Under the pieces are notes generated by a model, which made no database searches, was not told where the DNA came from, and saw nothing but the letters and a program-made list of their open reading frames with translations. A stretch of 64,000 nucleotides of DNA from contig WARS01000981.1 in NCBI GenBank assembly GCA_008933995.1, forward strand, positions 434,001 to 498,000, read 5' to 3'. Below, piece after piece: positions 13,653-25,878 of the stretch. Numbering within the stretch: the first letter of the stretch is position 1; every line of letters starts with the position of its first letter. This DNA is from Datnioides undecimradiatus. Lineage: Eukaryota; Chordata; Actinopteri; Lobotiformes; Datnioididae. The position numbers and the translations under genes were made by a program.

Positions 13653-13799
13653 GCCGGGCCAGTCTGCACGGCAAGTCCTCCCTGCGGATAGAGAATGTGC
13701 GTTCAGACGACCAGGGCTGGTATGAGTGCAAGGTGCTGATGCTGGAGCAGCAGTATGACACCTTCCACAACGGCAGCTGGGTGCATCTAACCGTCAACG
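13653..13799 (+). CDS. igsf9b: igsf9b exon: second half of Ig1
   Basis: Acceptor CGACCAG and donor CAACG|GTAAGT bound a 147-nt exon, phase 1 in and phase 1 out. It encodes (G)RASLHGKSSLRIENV..., then DDQGWYECKVLML and NGSWVHLTVN. The Cys in WYEC is the second Ig cysteine of Ig1. Its partner must lie on the upstream exon, outside or undetected. DxGxYxC is the usual F-strand motif, here DDQGWYEC. NGS is a potential N-glycosylation site. The match to the IGSF9/IGSF9B family is very close. This is the first coding exon I can place, and the large upstream intron is typical of the gene's 5' end. Confidence 0.95.
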
Positions 13800-16002
13800 G
13801 TAAGTACCATTCTGATTTCTTTGCATAGATGTCAAATGTTCTGGGTAGAGATACTGTTCAGTAAGCACAAGGTCAAGGTCCCTGACAGTAGGAAGTCCAA
13901 ATATCCTTGTGACTGATCATCGCTCATTGTTTGTGGTGCCTGACTGGCCTCTTGGTGGCTGTGTCATAGCCAGAGGACTGACAAAGTCGTTCCTGAGCAA
14001 AACACAGCATGCTCTGTCACTGGTCGTGTCCCTGGAGAAGAGCAGCAGACAACACCTGCGTGTAAAATAAGCAATGAACGCCGACGCACAGGCTCATGGG
14101 ACTCAGTCGCAAACTAAGAATATTCTTGCCCTCACTTGGCAGCCCAAGCATTCACCCAGACGCCTAATCAGACAGCATTTGATGACACCAGTTGCCGTGG
14201 TAACAGACGCACCAGATACAGTCCTGAAACAACCCCCCACCCAACCCCCCCAGCGTGGTCACGGCACATTAGCTCAGTTTCATCAGTGTTGCTCCTGTTC
14301 TGTTTGACTTCGCCTTGCCTCTGCTGCCTCGCCCAGAAGTGTTTAAAGGCCTCAGGCTTCCTCCTCTGCCTCTTGTCTATCACTCCTCTGCTGTTTGCAC
14401 ACAAACAGACATGAGCCGCAGCTCTTTTATCAGTTGTGGTCCGTGGTCAGTCAGTGGTGTTGAGCGGGACACAGCAGACTTGGCTGCCAGGTCTACTAAA
14501 ACATTTTGCTCTATTTATCGAGAGATGTCGAACCAAAAAAACCATTTTCCATATACTTAAAAGCAAATTAATGAAAATATGTATGAAGACAGATTCACAA
14601 ATAATTCAAAATACATAATTCTATAGTCCCTTGTGAGTTCACATTAACAGCCCACTCATTAAACGTGATCCCACTAGAAAGTGACATGGTGCTGTCATCA
14701 CTGTTTCCTCCCTGTGGCCTGTGTTGATTAGGAAATTGGTTTTAGTGAGGAAATAGTTGTGAAATGAAATATATTCTCTATTGCATTTGTGGCTGAGTTT
14801 CTCATGTTTCACTTTTGCTAAGAAGGAAAAGACAAAGCGAGAGCAGGGAAGGTGTAGGAAATCGTGTGGGCGGGGGGGTCAGCACGAGGACAAACTTACA
14901 GTATACTGATAACAGTGAAAGCTAGCTTGCTACAGAAATAGTAGCCCATCGAATGGTATGTGTCCAAAGTAAGATGGTGGCTCTGTGAGTTTGTTTGCAT
15001 GTATGCATGCAGCCAGTGCGAGTAGGGTGGTGACCACTCAACAGTCAGAGAATAGCAGCTACACCGTGTCTGTGACGGTGGGCCAGCAGCAATGTGCAGT
15101 GAGTAGAAATTTGACCTTCGTCATGAAACTTTAAGCGTCTCTGAGGAGATAAAAGTTCACATGGAAGGCAGGAGGTGGCATGGGAATGCCGAGTATGACA
15201 GCAGCTGACTTGAGTGCTATGGCGATGCCCTGATTCACTGGCAAGAAAGGCGGAATGCTGAAGCCGGCAAGGTTTGCTAGGCGACACACTTAGCGAAATA
15301 GAGTTCCTTCGATGGAGGGGCGTGCAGCGGGGAAGTGGTGGCAGGGTCAGGGGACCGGGGCTCTGGGGAGTCCCTGCCGCTCCACTGATCCTTGATGTCA
15401 TCCACATGCAGCTCCACAGCAGAACACTCCTACCTCTGCTTGGCTGGCAGGAAGATGCTGTTCACGCAGGTCGTCCGGTCTTCGGTGGCGGTATGTGCGC
15501 AGTGCGGTGTGCTCTCCACGCCACACTGCAAAAGTGAGAGCACAGGGAATGAAATGAGAGCCATTATTCCACCTGTGTTACTTACATTATTGCTCTGGGG
15601 CTTGTTTTATGTTACCAATGTACCATTTTCCAACAAGTTAATCTGGATGAGTTGCGCTTCTCTTCATGCTAAGATAACATTAGCTAGGTTAATACTATCA
15701 TAACCACAATGTATTTAAAGTATTTGATTTTGGATTCTTTTGGAACATGAGACAAATTCATGTGAAATGCTGTAGAAATAACTTAGAATGTAGTTAAATA
15801 CTGGCCACGGTAGCATAATGAGCTTTATTATGTCTCTATAAGAGGGGACTAATGCTAAGCACAAGGAGCAGAGGCTGAAGTGAAATGACCTGATGGCAGT
15901 GTTTCCTTTATATCCCTGTCTTTTTCATCCTGTCTTTTAATTGACCAAACAGCAGGTGCAGTAGCAGGAAAGAGCCCAAACCACATTAATCTTTATTAGA
16001 TA

Positions 16003-16039
<37 letters not shown>

Positions 16040-19000
16040 CATTCTCCAAGTCTCCCTCACTGTGTCTCCCTTTTGTGCTTTTGTTTTGTTTGATGAGCTC
16101 CAGTGGATTAAATGCACTTTAATATAATTTTAAAACTCAGCCCCGCCCCGTCTTTACTGACTCTTATTAAGCGCCGTACTTGTGTAAGAGGAACGTTAGC
16201 GTGGGCGGGGTTAAAAACACGAACTGCAGGAGCTAACCTAGCTGGCTGGCTAACAGCAGCATCTTGCAATCCCTGCGGGCAAGCATTCCTCCTTTACTGC
16301 CTGTGTTATTTCACAGTGCAGATCCATAAACATGAATTTAAACAATCAATACTTCCTGAATGAGAGGTCGGTCCCGCCCACTCTCTCAAACTGGCTGGAC
16401 ATTAGAGGGCACTGGGATTTTCTGAGTCAGAGTTCTGGCTCACTGAAGTCTGCGTGAAGCAAACTGGGTGGAATACCTGCCTGCTTGCTGAATTGTTGAT
16501 TCACTCGGTGATATGATTTTCTGCAGAAATGCCTGATTTCATTCCAGTGTAATGGATGTAGATGAAATTAAAGGAATTAGGCTGAAATCAGAAACCACAG
16601 AGAGAATATAGTTCCACATTAATAGGTGCAGAAACAGAAGATGAATGGAAAGTTACTGCAAAACAGTTTCGCTGTGACTGATCCACACTGTTCAGATTAC
16701 ATAAAGTTTATCATGACTAACTGCAGATCTCTGAAATAATATTAGTATTAATAAGTATTAAAGTACAAAGTAAAGTACATTGCTGTATGAGAAGTAAGGG
16801 GTAAAGCCTGCTAGTGACTGCTTCTTGCTGTGAATCAGACTCTTCTGGCCTCCCCATCGTCAGTTAATTCCTAATTATTGACACCTCATTGGGGCTCATT
16901 CTGCTTTTACCACGGTCACTTGCTTAAAATAAAAAAGACCATTAATTTATATTTTCATGTGTTTTGCGATCAAATTAAAACATATTTCACTAGCAATGTC
17001 TTCCCTGCTCCAGAAAACAGGTTCTTAAATATGACTTGGTGCTGGGAGATGTTTAGAATCCACTCAGCTGGAAGAACCTTTTGATTCAGGTATGAACCAG
17101 AAAGCTAAGTTTGCACAGATGTATCTGAGTGAACATAACTAACTGAATTAATTAGCTAGCTAAATCATCAGTTTACTTCACCAGCTAGCACAATTGATGT
17201 TACCTCAACTTTAATAGCTGTTATCATGGCGTTATCGATTGTAGCCATTAATAAATGATATAACTGTCCAACAGAGAAGTATAACTAATGGTTGCCTTCC
17301 ACTGGTGCTAGCCAAAGGCCCTGTAATCGGAGCCAACATAAGTAAGCTAAGCTAAGGTTTGGTTAACTGGTTGTGGCTGCATGGTGTGGATCTCATTTGA
17401 TCTTGTTGCTTCTTGCCATTGGCTGAAGGAGAAATCTGAAAATGAACGCGATAGGAACATCATCCTAAATTCATTTTCCTGTATTATGTGCTTGATTCAG
17501 CAGTCATTGTCGTGTATGTCAATGATGTTAGCTTGTGGCCATGAGCACGAGCAACAGGAAGCTGACTGCAGTTCAGTTAACAGCCACCAGTCTTGTTCAT
17601 AACAAGGGTTTAATGAAAGTTACTTTAAGCCCAAGATTTCAGTTTGACTGAGCATGTGCAAATATTCAGACCATGAAATTCTGAAGATGAATTTGTGCAA
17701 TAATACGTTCCTTTGGCTTACTTCACATGGGCTTTAATGTGATTTATAAGATGTCATCTGCCGTGGATGAATCCAGCCAAGCTTCACATCCAGACACCCA
17801 AGTTTCTGTCAATATGGTGAATAACACAGTGCTGGCAGGCTGTGGATATTATGCAATCACAGCAAACCAGTTGGTGCTTGCAACACTGGTGCACATCTGA
17901 GTGGTAAAGCTGTACCTGACTCTGATCACGTCTGTGAATACCTACCTCTCATCATCTGGGCGTGAATGCTGAACTAGGTGTTCCAGCACCATATGTTAAC
18001 GTGTGACTCGTATTTTTAGGAACGGCACTGACAGAATCTTTAAGGTTCAGGGCCCTGCTACATGCTGCACGACGTGCCAACGCCGCTGCTATTTATAGAT
18101 CCCCCATTTGCAACCCACCTCTCCCTATCACTGTCAAACATCAGTGGCTGTCGGTGATTACTCTGAGCACTTTAGCTCTCAGCCTTGTTGGCACTGAAAA
18201 AGTAAGTGATGCATATAGATTCTGGGTGAGGTGCATATAGATTGTGGATGAGAGTGCTACATCGCGCCGTTGCTTTGCCTCTACAAATTGACACCTATGT
18301 CGCACTACTGCAAACTTAGATCGCCCTCGAACTCCTTCCGAACGGAGCCGGAATGTGAACAGGATGAGCAGGAAAGGAAGGATGTGTGTGTCAGAATGAT
18401 GTAATTATTGTGCAAGTCATTTGCTTGAGTAAAGAAATTACCAGCCCATCTTCTATTGTAGCTCCAGTTTCTATTTTATTCTAGTTTTGCTGCTGGAAAT
18501 ACGTGCAGTTTTTACTGGATAGATGGATGAGATGGATCACTGTAACTCGACACAGCCCTGTGGTATCCCACTTTCTGTCCTCTTGGGACAGGACTATCTC
18601 CCTTTTTCCTTTCTAAGATGATTTAGACTCCCGCAGTTTTCCGCGCTCTTGCTCACAGTGCAGGCCCCAATCCAGAGTGAGGTGATGCCAAAGAAGCAAG
18701 GTTCATATCTCCCAGGGTTAGACTTCAACTGCCGCCCTTAAAATAGCTTCAGCACATCCTCCTGCTTGACATCCCTGTATTCTGCAGCAGAACTCTGCAG
18801 TGCCTGCCTGCTGCACAACACCCCCTTTCTCTAAAATCCCTCTTTGTTGTTGTCCTTCTCATTCTTTCCCCCTCTTTAGTTCTACTTTTCCCTCTCTCTC
18901 TTTCCAACTTCCCCTTTTCTCTCTTACGTGCTATTTTTGGCATTTGCAAACTCACGCACACACAAAAACACACTTTTCCTCAGCACAGGTTGAGGTCTTT

Positions 19001-22000
19001 GAGAAAAAGGGGATGAAAGTGTCACTGTGCCCCCTCCGTTTCATGGTCAGATTTAGATATGAGCACTGGCCACTGCTTATCCCATATACTCACCAGATTA
19101 ACAAGCCCTGCCCTGAGCAGAGTGTCCAAACCGCCAAAACTGATGCTACATTGAGAAAATGGTCAACATTGTCAAATACGAAGAGTTTACCCACAGCTTG
19201 TTTTGCAGCATAATGAACTTGCATAGTACAATATATCATCTTCATAACTAGCCCTATATTTATTGATGCATGCTGATGGTACGTGCATTGTTTTGGCCCC
19301 ACCTGCACTTGTTTCATGTTGGAGCGGCCTGATGTGAGTCTGACTGTGGGGACATGGGGGGAGCTGTCCCTATGCTGTGCCGTGGAAAAGACGCTCACAC
19401 CACGCCGGCAAGACTTGAACAGTGACTGGTCACAGCTCAGCACAGCGTGAGTACTCCTAGCCCCATCAAAACATGGCCAAAGGGAATACCAACGTCTCTT
19501 TTACCATCTGCCAATCTAACGTGGAGCGTCAACACGGGCAAATCACATAAACGGACTGCTGAACAATAGCATCAATACAGAGACGGCACAGAATCACAGT
19601 TATTACTCACAGCGGAAAACTATTTATCCATGTGACCCTCAGCGATGCAGAGAAGTGGCTGTCGTTGTGACAGCCTGAACAGCAAGAGGAGAAGCTTGGA
19701 TTGACATGTGAGGCTGCAGACACCCAACCAGAACTGCTCCTGAAAAACAGAGTAAATATTTAAGCCCTGCACAAAGGCCACAAACTCCTGACAGAAGACA
19801 TCTATTCCAGCCTTACTGTTCTGAGTCGCTGATGTGGAAACCCACTATGGTATGTCACAGTGGAACAGTTTCTTCTGTGCCAGTGGCTGCAGCCAGCCTC
19901 CAGTTAGCACTAACGTTTTATTGCCTGTCACATATGCCACTGCTCAGAATAGGTCAATGGTGCTCTGACCCCATGATGGTAATCACTGCCATGCTAGATT
20001 TATGAATCAGATCCCATTATCTGCAGAGTTTGCATGACAGGATGCAGTATTGTAGACTGACTTATGATCACAGGTACAATGCACACAGTAAAGCAATGGA
20101 GTTTTCCAGATTGGAAGCTGAAGGTTGGCTGGTTCTTGTCCAGCACATATGCACACTGGAGTTTAGAGGGAGTTCACAAACTATGCAGCAGCCCCGTCAC
20201 TCTGACATCTCTCCAAGTCATGCATGTCTGTTGGTCGTGTGTGTGTGTTTATTCAGGCATGTGTGGGTAACCTTGCAGAGACTTCAGATGTGCTTAGAAT
20301 CAGAAATCCATTTTAAAATTTGAACATGCAACGCTTGTGCACACTCTCACAACGTTAAAGTTTGCATTAAAGTAACAACATAATTTCTGAATGCAACGCT
20401 TTGCAAAAGCTGGATATCAATAATTGGGAGTCAAAGTGTCCTTGAATGCACCACCGAAGAGGGTTATAAAAATCGAACCTGCTCACAGCTGCAGTTAACA
20501 AATGGTAAAGGTGAGAAACTTTCAAGGCTGTATGCACTGATTTTCATCAAGGAATGTATTGTATCTGCAAGCGCAATGCTTCGATAACTTTACATGACAG
20601 GATTTTATGAAAGTTGTAATCCAAAATAATATGCAAATAACGTAGTGCAGCATTGAATAAAGGGTAACAATCAACCACAACACAACTCAACATGGCCTGA
20701 TTATTTCCCTCCCAGTCTACTGCAGCTTCTCAAACTGATCATGGTTATCGGCATGCGGCTGAGAAGCAGGAAATCACATGTGAGCTTTTACTTTCCTTCA
20801 AAATACTAAACAAATCAATAGAGATACAGTTGATATCTCAAAGACGTTGCATGGCTGGAGTGCTTTCATTGTCGCCGCGTCTGTGGCGTGGCAAAGTGTG
20901 TGGCGTGGAATTAGCACTATGGCTGGGCTTATGGCTGCAGATGGAGTGACATGTTAGCAATTGAGAGGCTACAGGATTACACATGTAAGCAGATCAGCTT
21001 CAATCCTAAGGTGATTAGATTGAGAATATCAAAACAGGAATTATGAACAAAATCTGTATTGAATCACTGAGAATGATACCGGCGTGTGTGTGCACTGAAT
21101 GGGGTTGGTGCAGTTTAAATGGGGGTGGGGCAGTTAGAAAACACAGCTTAAGTATGTTGTGGTAGGAAGACGTGCCAATTGTCTTACACAGTACAATCAT
21201 CCCTCCTCATAATCTAGAAGGCCTCTGAGCTAAAGAGGATTTTGAAAAATGCTTTTTTCTGAAATGCAGCATGCCCAACACATCAATATCTACCCCTGAG
21301 TTGAAGTTTAAAAGCTCTGGGAGGCTTGGTGAAAAACGTTTTTGTGGTTTCTCTTGTTCCGATGGGTTAATTACTTTCAGAATCAGTAGAATTTATTTAA
21401 ATATTACATTTTTGACCTTTACTATACTGAATGTATTTAATTTATGCAGAAAAACTAATGCCTGGTTACAAAAGGAGATGTTTGAAAGACGGAGTCTGAC
21501 AAAAAGCTTTGCGGCTCCAAGTTCAGTGAAGTCGTATCCTTGAAGGAGGGCAAAAACAATTTCTCAACAACGTTCGCTGCTGCAGAAAAAAATCAAACCA
21601 CGGCATTTTTCCACTGACTTAAATGTTTAAAACTGCAAACATTACGGCTTTTGTGAACTGTTTGCGAGTATCTTTTGCATTTAGATACATGAGCGTGCTC
21701 TGCTGGCGATTGTGCGCTCGCAGCACTGGTGAAAGGTAAAAGCCATCTGTGTTTATTCCTCAGCGCTTTGTCCTGTTCTAGTTTGGTGACAAGCATTCCA
21801 CTGCTACCTGGCTTTCATCGGATTCTTGTCCGTACTGGTGCAAATCTAAAATTAAGGACTCTGAGACATGTGCAACCAACCAGATAGCAAAGGCAAACCA
21901 GGTAGAGGTTTACACACATGCATTATTGAGTGGTCTCTTGGTAATTTGTTTGATTGGCCAGTCTCCTGCTATTATCTCCACTCGGCTGGTCCCTCAAAAT

Positions 22001-22658
22001 AGGGATGAGAAGATTGCTGCGACCAAGAGCAAGCCTTTAAACATTTCAGAATCTTCTCCAGGAAAAAAACAGAACTTCATCAGAAAATCATCAAAATTCT
22101 GGACAATCGCTGAAAAGATGTTTCTATTCTTGTTTTTAGATCATTATTATAATTTTAGGCCATTTAAAACTCTCTTGCATGTTCTGAGCCAAACGTACAA
22201 ACACCTAGCAACAATGATGTTGAGGACGTGTTTAAATAAACCAAAACATTATGAAATATAAATAGTTAGTGAGCACACAGTCTTATGTATGTTAATATTT
22301 AGCTACCAGTGCAGTTCTGTCTTCATTTGTGGATTTTCCCCCAATGCCAAGCAAGCGTTGATTTATGTGGAGCATGGTTGCACCAGCAGTGGGTAATCAA
22401 TACTTAACAACAAACAAGAGAGGGCTTGAGGTTTTAAACTCATAAATGGACTGAGTCAGCAAAGCAGATGTATAATTCTTAATACTTTTCCTGGCAACTT
22501 TGTTGAAAGGAATCTAAAACATCACTGATTTACTAAGAGTTGTGACTGACAGACGAAGGCAGTGAGTCACGTCTCCCAGAGTTTGTCCTTTGAAACATTG
22601 GAAACGTGTTCATGTATTTTCTTTCCTCTAATCTCCTCTCTTTCCTCTGACCCCTCAG
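13800..22658 (+). other. Intron between the Ig1 and Ig2 exons
   Basis: 8.86 kb. It holds a CA repeat (16006-16038), a GC-rich patch at about 15.27-15.54 kb with overlapping open frames on both strands, and a CT-rich tract at about 18.8-18.95 kb. No host exon or clear transposon was recognised. Confidence 0.85.
16006..16038 (+). repeat. (CA)n microsatellite
   Basis: About 16 uninterrupted AC/CA units in the intron. Confidence 0.95.
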
Positions 22659-22810
22659 CTCCCCCCACGTTCACGGACACACCACCTCAGTACGTAGAGG
22701 CCAAGGAGGGGGGTAGCATCACTTTGACCTGCACGGCCTTCGGCAATCCCAAACCCTCGGTCAGCTGGCTGCGGGAAGGCAGCCTGATGGTCAGCAGTGC
22801 CAAGTATAAG
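22659..22810 (+). CDS. igsf9b: igsf9b exon: first half of Ig2
   Basis: Acceptor CCCCTCAG and donor TATAAG|GTATTT bound 152 nt, phase 1 in and phase 0 out. It encodes (A)PPTFTDTPPQYVEAKEGG, SITLTCTAFGNPKPSVSWLR, then EGSLMVSSAKYK. The Cys in LTCTAFG is the B-strand cysteine and the Trp in SVSW the C-strand core tryptophan. APPTF...PPQYVEAKEGG is an almost family-invariant start of Ig2 in IGSF9B. The domain is split by a phase-0 intron and completed by the exon at 25761. Confidence 0.96.
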
Positions 22811-25760
22811 GTATTTAACTTTAGGATGTCTTTAGGTGTCATCTCATTATTGATTGTGTTACTTCTCTGGAGTCTTCGAATTAGATTGTGTTCGCTTTGA
22901 AAACCTACTCATTTATTTTAACGAGACAGCTGCTCGGGCAAAGCGGGGGGTCCAGATCCATCTGTAAAAAAACTCTCAGCGTCTTCAGCTGATTCATCTG
23001 AAAAGTTTGATTTTCCCGTTTACTTCAGAATTGTAGAATCCTGACTCATACATTCATAAACCTTCATGTTGTGGTCTGGCACCTGATAAGCCTTCAGATT
23101 GGACTTCCTGAGCTGGATGGCTATTCATCCTCTCACTGCCTGTTCACTGCTTGATGTGACTCCTACCCCCAGCAGAATTTCAGAGCTTTCAGCTAAACCC
23201 TTCGCTGAGAACAGAGTGTTCTTAGTTCTTAGTGCTCTTGACAAATTTACTGAACTTTCTTGCCAACTCATCTTAATTAACTGATTTGTTTTCCTTAATC
23301 ACATGTGTATTCCCACCTTTCTAGACTTGTTAAGTGAAGTCAAGTTTTATTTATCTTGAATCACACAGACTTTACAGACTGTAGTGCACAACACCTTGCA
23401 TCCATAGCCCCTTGATTAAGATATGGGAAACTCGAGCGCAGAAGTAACCTCACTTTCAATCATTGTTACCCCTCACACACTGACTGTGACAGAGTTTGGT
23501 TCTAGTATTCAGTGAGGAAAAAACTTGTGTGTTAATAGTGTATGCTGTGCAGTATCTACCAGTGAGCTGGATGTGGGAATGGAAACAACTCCCACATATT
23601 AGATCAATTATTTAAATGACTGAGCTTTGTTCATAGGAGAGTTATATATCTAAATTTATCCCAGTCACAGGCAGCAGTCACTACACTATAGTATAACTGA
23701 GGAGCAACTGTAAAACCTGCAGGTCTGCTTGAGGACGTAATACTGACTGACAACATCTATAATGTTACGTAATTGAAGGATTGGTTCACAATTTCAATGA
23801 AAACTCATAATGTTCTCATGAAAACAGATTTTAATCACAATCACATCATTAATACAGTTCATACTGGACAGATCCTTTCCTAATGTCCCTCCAACGGAAG
23901 TGATGGAGGACAAAATCCACAGTCCTCATTCTATGCTCAAATGCATCCAAATTCCGTAGTCTGAGTTTGATGATGAATATTCCAAAAGTGTCTTTTTATT
24001 AAGAAACTCCCTCTAGCTAATGTCTGTAATAATATTAGACATTTCCTGTTGGAATTAGTTACAGCAGTATAAATATCTAACTAGTGATAGAGTATTATTC
24101 TAGTTGCAGGCAATGTCAAGTATTTCCCGAGACACTGGACATGTTGCTGGATGTTTGATAAACTTCACAGATTATTTTCTGCCTTTTATATCCATAAATC
24201 ACATTGAGTCAGTCTTGAAAATCTTTGGATATGTTGTCACTTCACTGGGGTGTCCTGGATTTTCTCACCTTAGATGTAAGTAAGGTGCATTTGATTTCAG
24301 GTTATCAGTATAACAACGATATAGAGTTTAGATTTTCAGTATTCACATCTTCAAAATAAATTAGATATCTCATAAGGATTCCTCTTCTTCATCCTCCTTT
24401 TTGTCTGATTTCAACTAATGAAACTTGCAATATTGGTTCAATCAGTGTTCTGTGTCCTGTCTGAACACTGGTCTGATAAATTATCTTGGTCTTAGCTCAG
24501 CCATTGAGTCAACATAAAAACATCTCTTAATAGCGTGAAAGCGGATAGTATTATTTGGTACAGACTACACCTGGTTCAGATGATATCTTAAAGGACAGGG
24601 CTGTATTGTTGTCATTGGTGACCGTAAATCTGAAAGGATTGCTGTGACGTGTGGAGTTCCCCAGGGTCCCATTCTTGGTCCTCTTTTATCCAACCTGTAA
24701 GTGCTTCCTCTGTGGTCAAATCATACAGGCGATAACAGTGGGGATTTACAGCTATGCAGACGACATTCTTATTTACTTTAATGTTTACCTACTCAAAAAG
24801 AGACCATGTTCCCTTGGACTTATTGTGCTACTGAATAAAAGTAAACTGAAGGCAATTCCATTTCCTCCAGCTCCATAAAGACTGACGGTTATTGGTTCAG
24901 CTTTACTGCAGAACTGTAAAGATAAAGCCCAGGTTAGTAATCTTGGTGACCTGTTGAGCTTCAGCAGCCCCATGAAGCCGTAACTGCATCAGCATTTTAT
25001 CAGCTGAAAGAAACTGCAAGAATCAGAGGATTCACATGTTCATGCCTCCATCTCCAGCAGGGTAGAGTATTCTCATGGTCTACAGATGAAGACCTGTTAG
25101 CAACTTTTGCACACGTTGCTGCTAGGACCAGGAGAAACAAGCACATGACTCTCAAATCTTTACAGTTACTCCTGGTTATAGGAAAAGTTTGAAAATGCTG
25201 GTTCTGCTTTATGAATCACCCAACTGCCTCTGGCCAAATACAGTTCTTCAATTATCTGAACCCAGCAGGTCTCTCACATCTTTTGGAAGCAGTGAGCTGA
25301 TTGCACCCTGACATTCTGCCTTTAGCACCAGTGTATCACAGTTTTTTCAACACAATATTAAAAACTGTTAAAACCCGCCGTTCTCCTGTAACTGTTCCTC
25401 AGTGGCACTTTGATTATATTTAGAGCAGCTTATAATTATACTTTAACTGCAATTGTCTATTTGTATTTTGTTATTTAGAATGCATTTAATTCTGTTTGTT
25501 TCATTATATTCTATTTAAAGTCGATTCATTTTCATTTTAGATTTTGTTCTAATGCATTAATCACTGCATCATTTAAAGCATTTTGAACTGTCTGTTTTTG
25601 AAAGGCACTATACAAATAAAGTTGCCTTGCTCTGCCTAAAAATACTGTATTATCCATTGGCCTAGGAGCACTGTCTTTGGTTGGATGACCACAGTTTAGG
25701 TCCCTTTGAAGGTCCTATAGAATTAGACCTCATATAGTTGAATGTTTCGTTCATGTTCAG
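22811..25760 (+). other. Intron splitting Ig2
   Basis: 2.95 kb. The 3' half is occupied by a decayed LINE-2-like copy (about 24.4-25.63 kb). Nothing recognised in 22.8-24.4 kb. Confidence 0.85.
24430..25632 (+). mobile_element. 5'-truncated, decayed LINE-2-like retrotransposon fragment
   Basis: Reverse-transcriptase motifs appear in order: LGLSSAIEST (degenerate AFD block, about 24.49 kb, with stops), ERIAVTCGVPQGPILGPLL (about 24.63-24.69 kb) and YADDILIYF (24752-24778), the last being the polymerase active-site motif. The copy then degrades through several frames. It ends with GGCACTATACAAATAAAGTT (about 25608-25627), a tail typical of fish L2-type LINEs. Stops and frameshifts show it is dead. 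Same orientation as igsf9b. The 5' boundary is approximate. Confidence 0.75.
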
Positions 25761-25878
25761 GTGTCGGATGGGAGTTTGACGGTGCTATCCATCACCCGGG
25801 AGGATCGTGGGGCCTACACGTGTCGAGCCTTCAGCCCCCAGGGTGAGGCCATTCACACCACACGGCTGCTAGTACAAG
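25761..25878 (+). CDS. igsf9b: igsf9b exon: second half of Ig2
   Basis: Acceptor GTTCAG and donor TACAAG|GTAGGT bound 118 nt, phase 0 in and phase 1 out. It encodes VSDGSLTVLSITREDRG, AYTCRAFSPQGEAIHTTRLL and VQ(G). EDRGAYTC supplies the F-strand cysteine that pairs with LTC of the preceding exon. The TTRLLVQG linker leads directly into PPFIVSPPENIT of Ig3, as in the family. The 5' edge abuts the intron containing the LINE-2 fragment, whose tail ends only about 130 bp upstream. Confidence 0.96.

Noticed and set aside
18749-19213. Overlapping open frames around 18.75-19.2 kb, including a Lys/Arg/Glu-rich minus-strand frame
   Set aside because: The basic/acidic composition is simply the antisense of a CT-rich tract; no recognisable domain.
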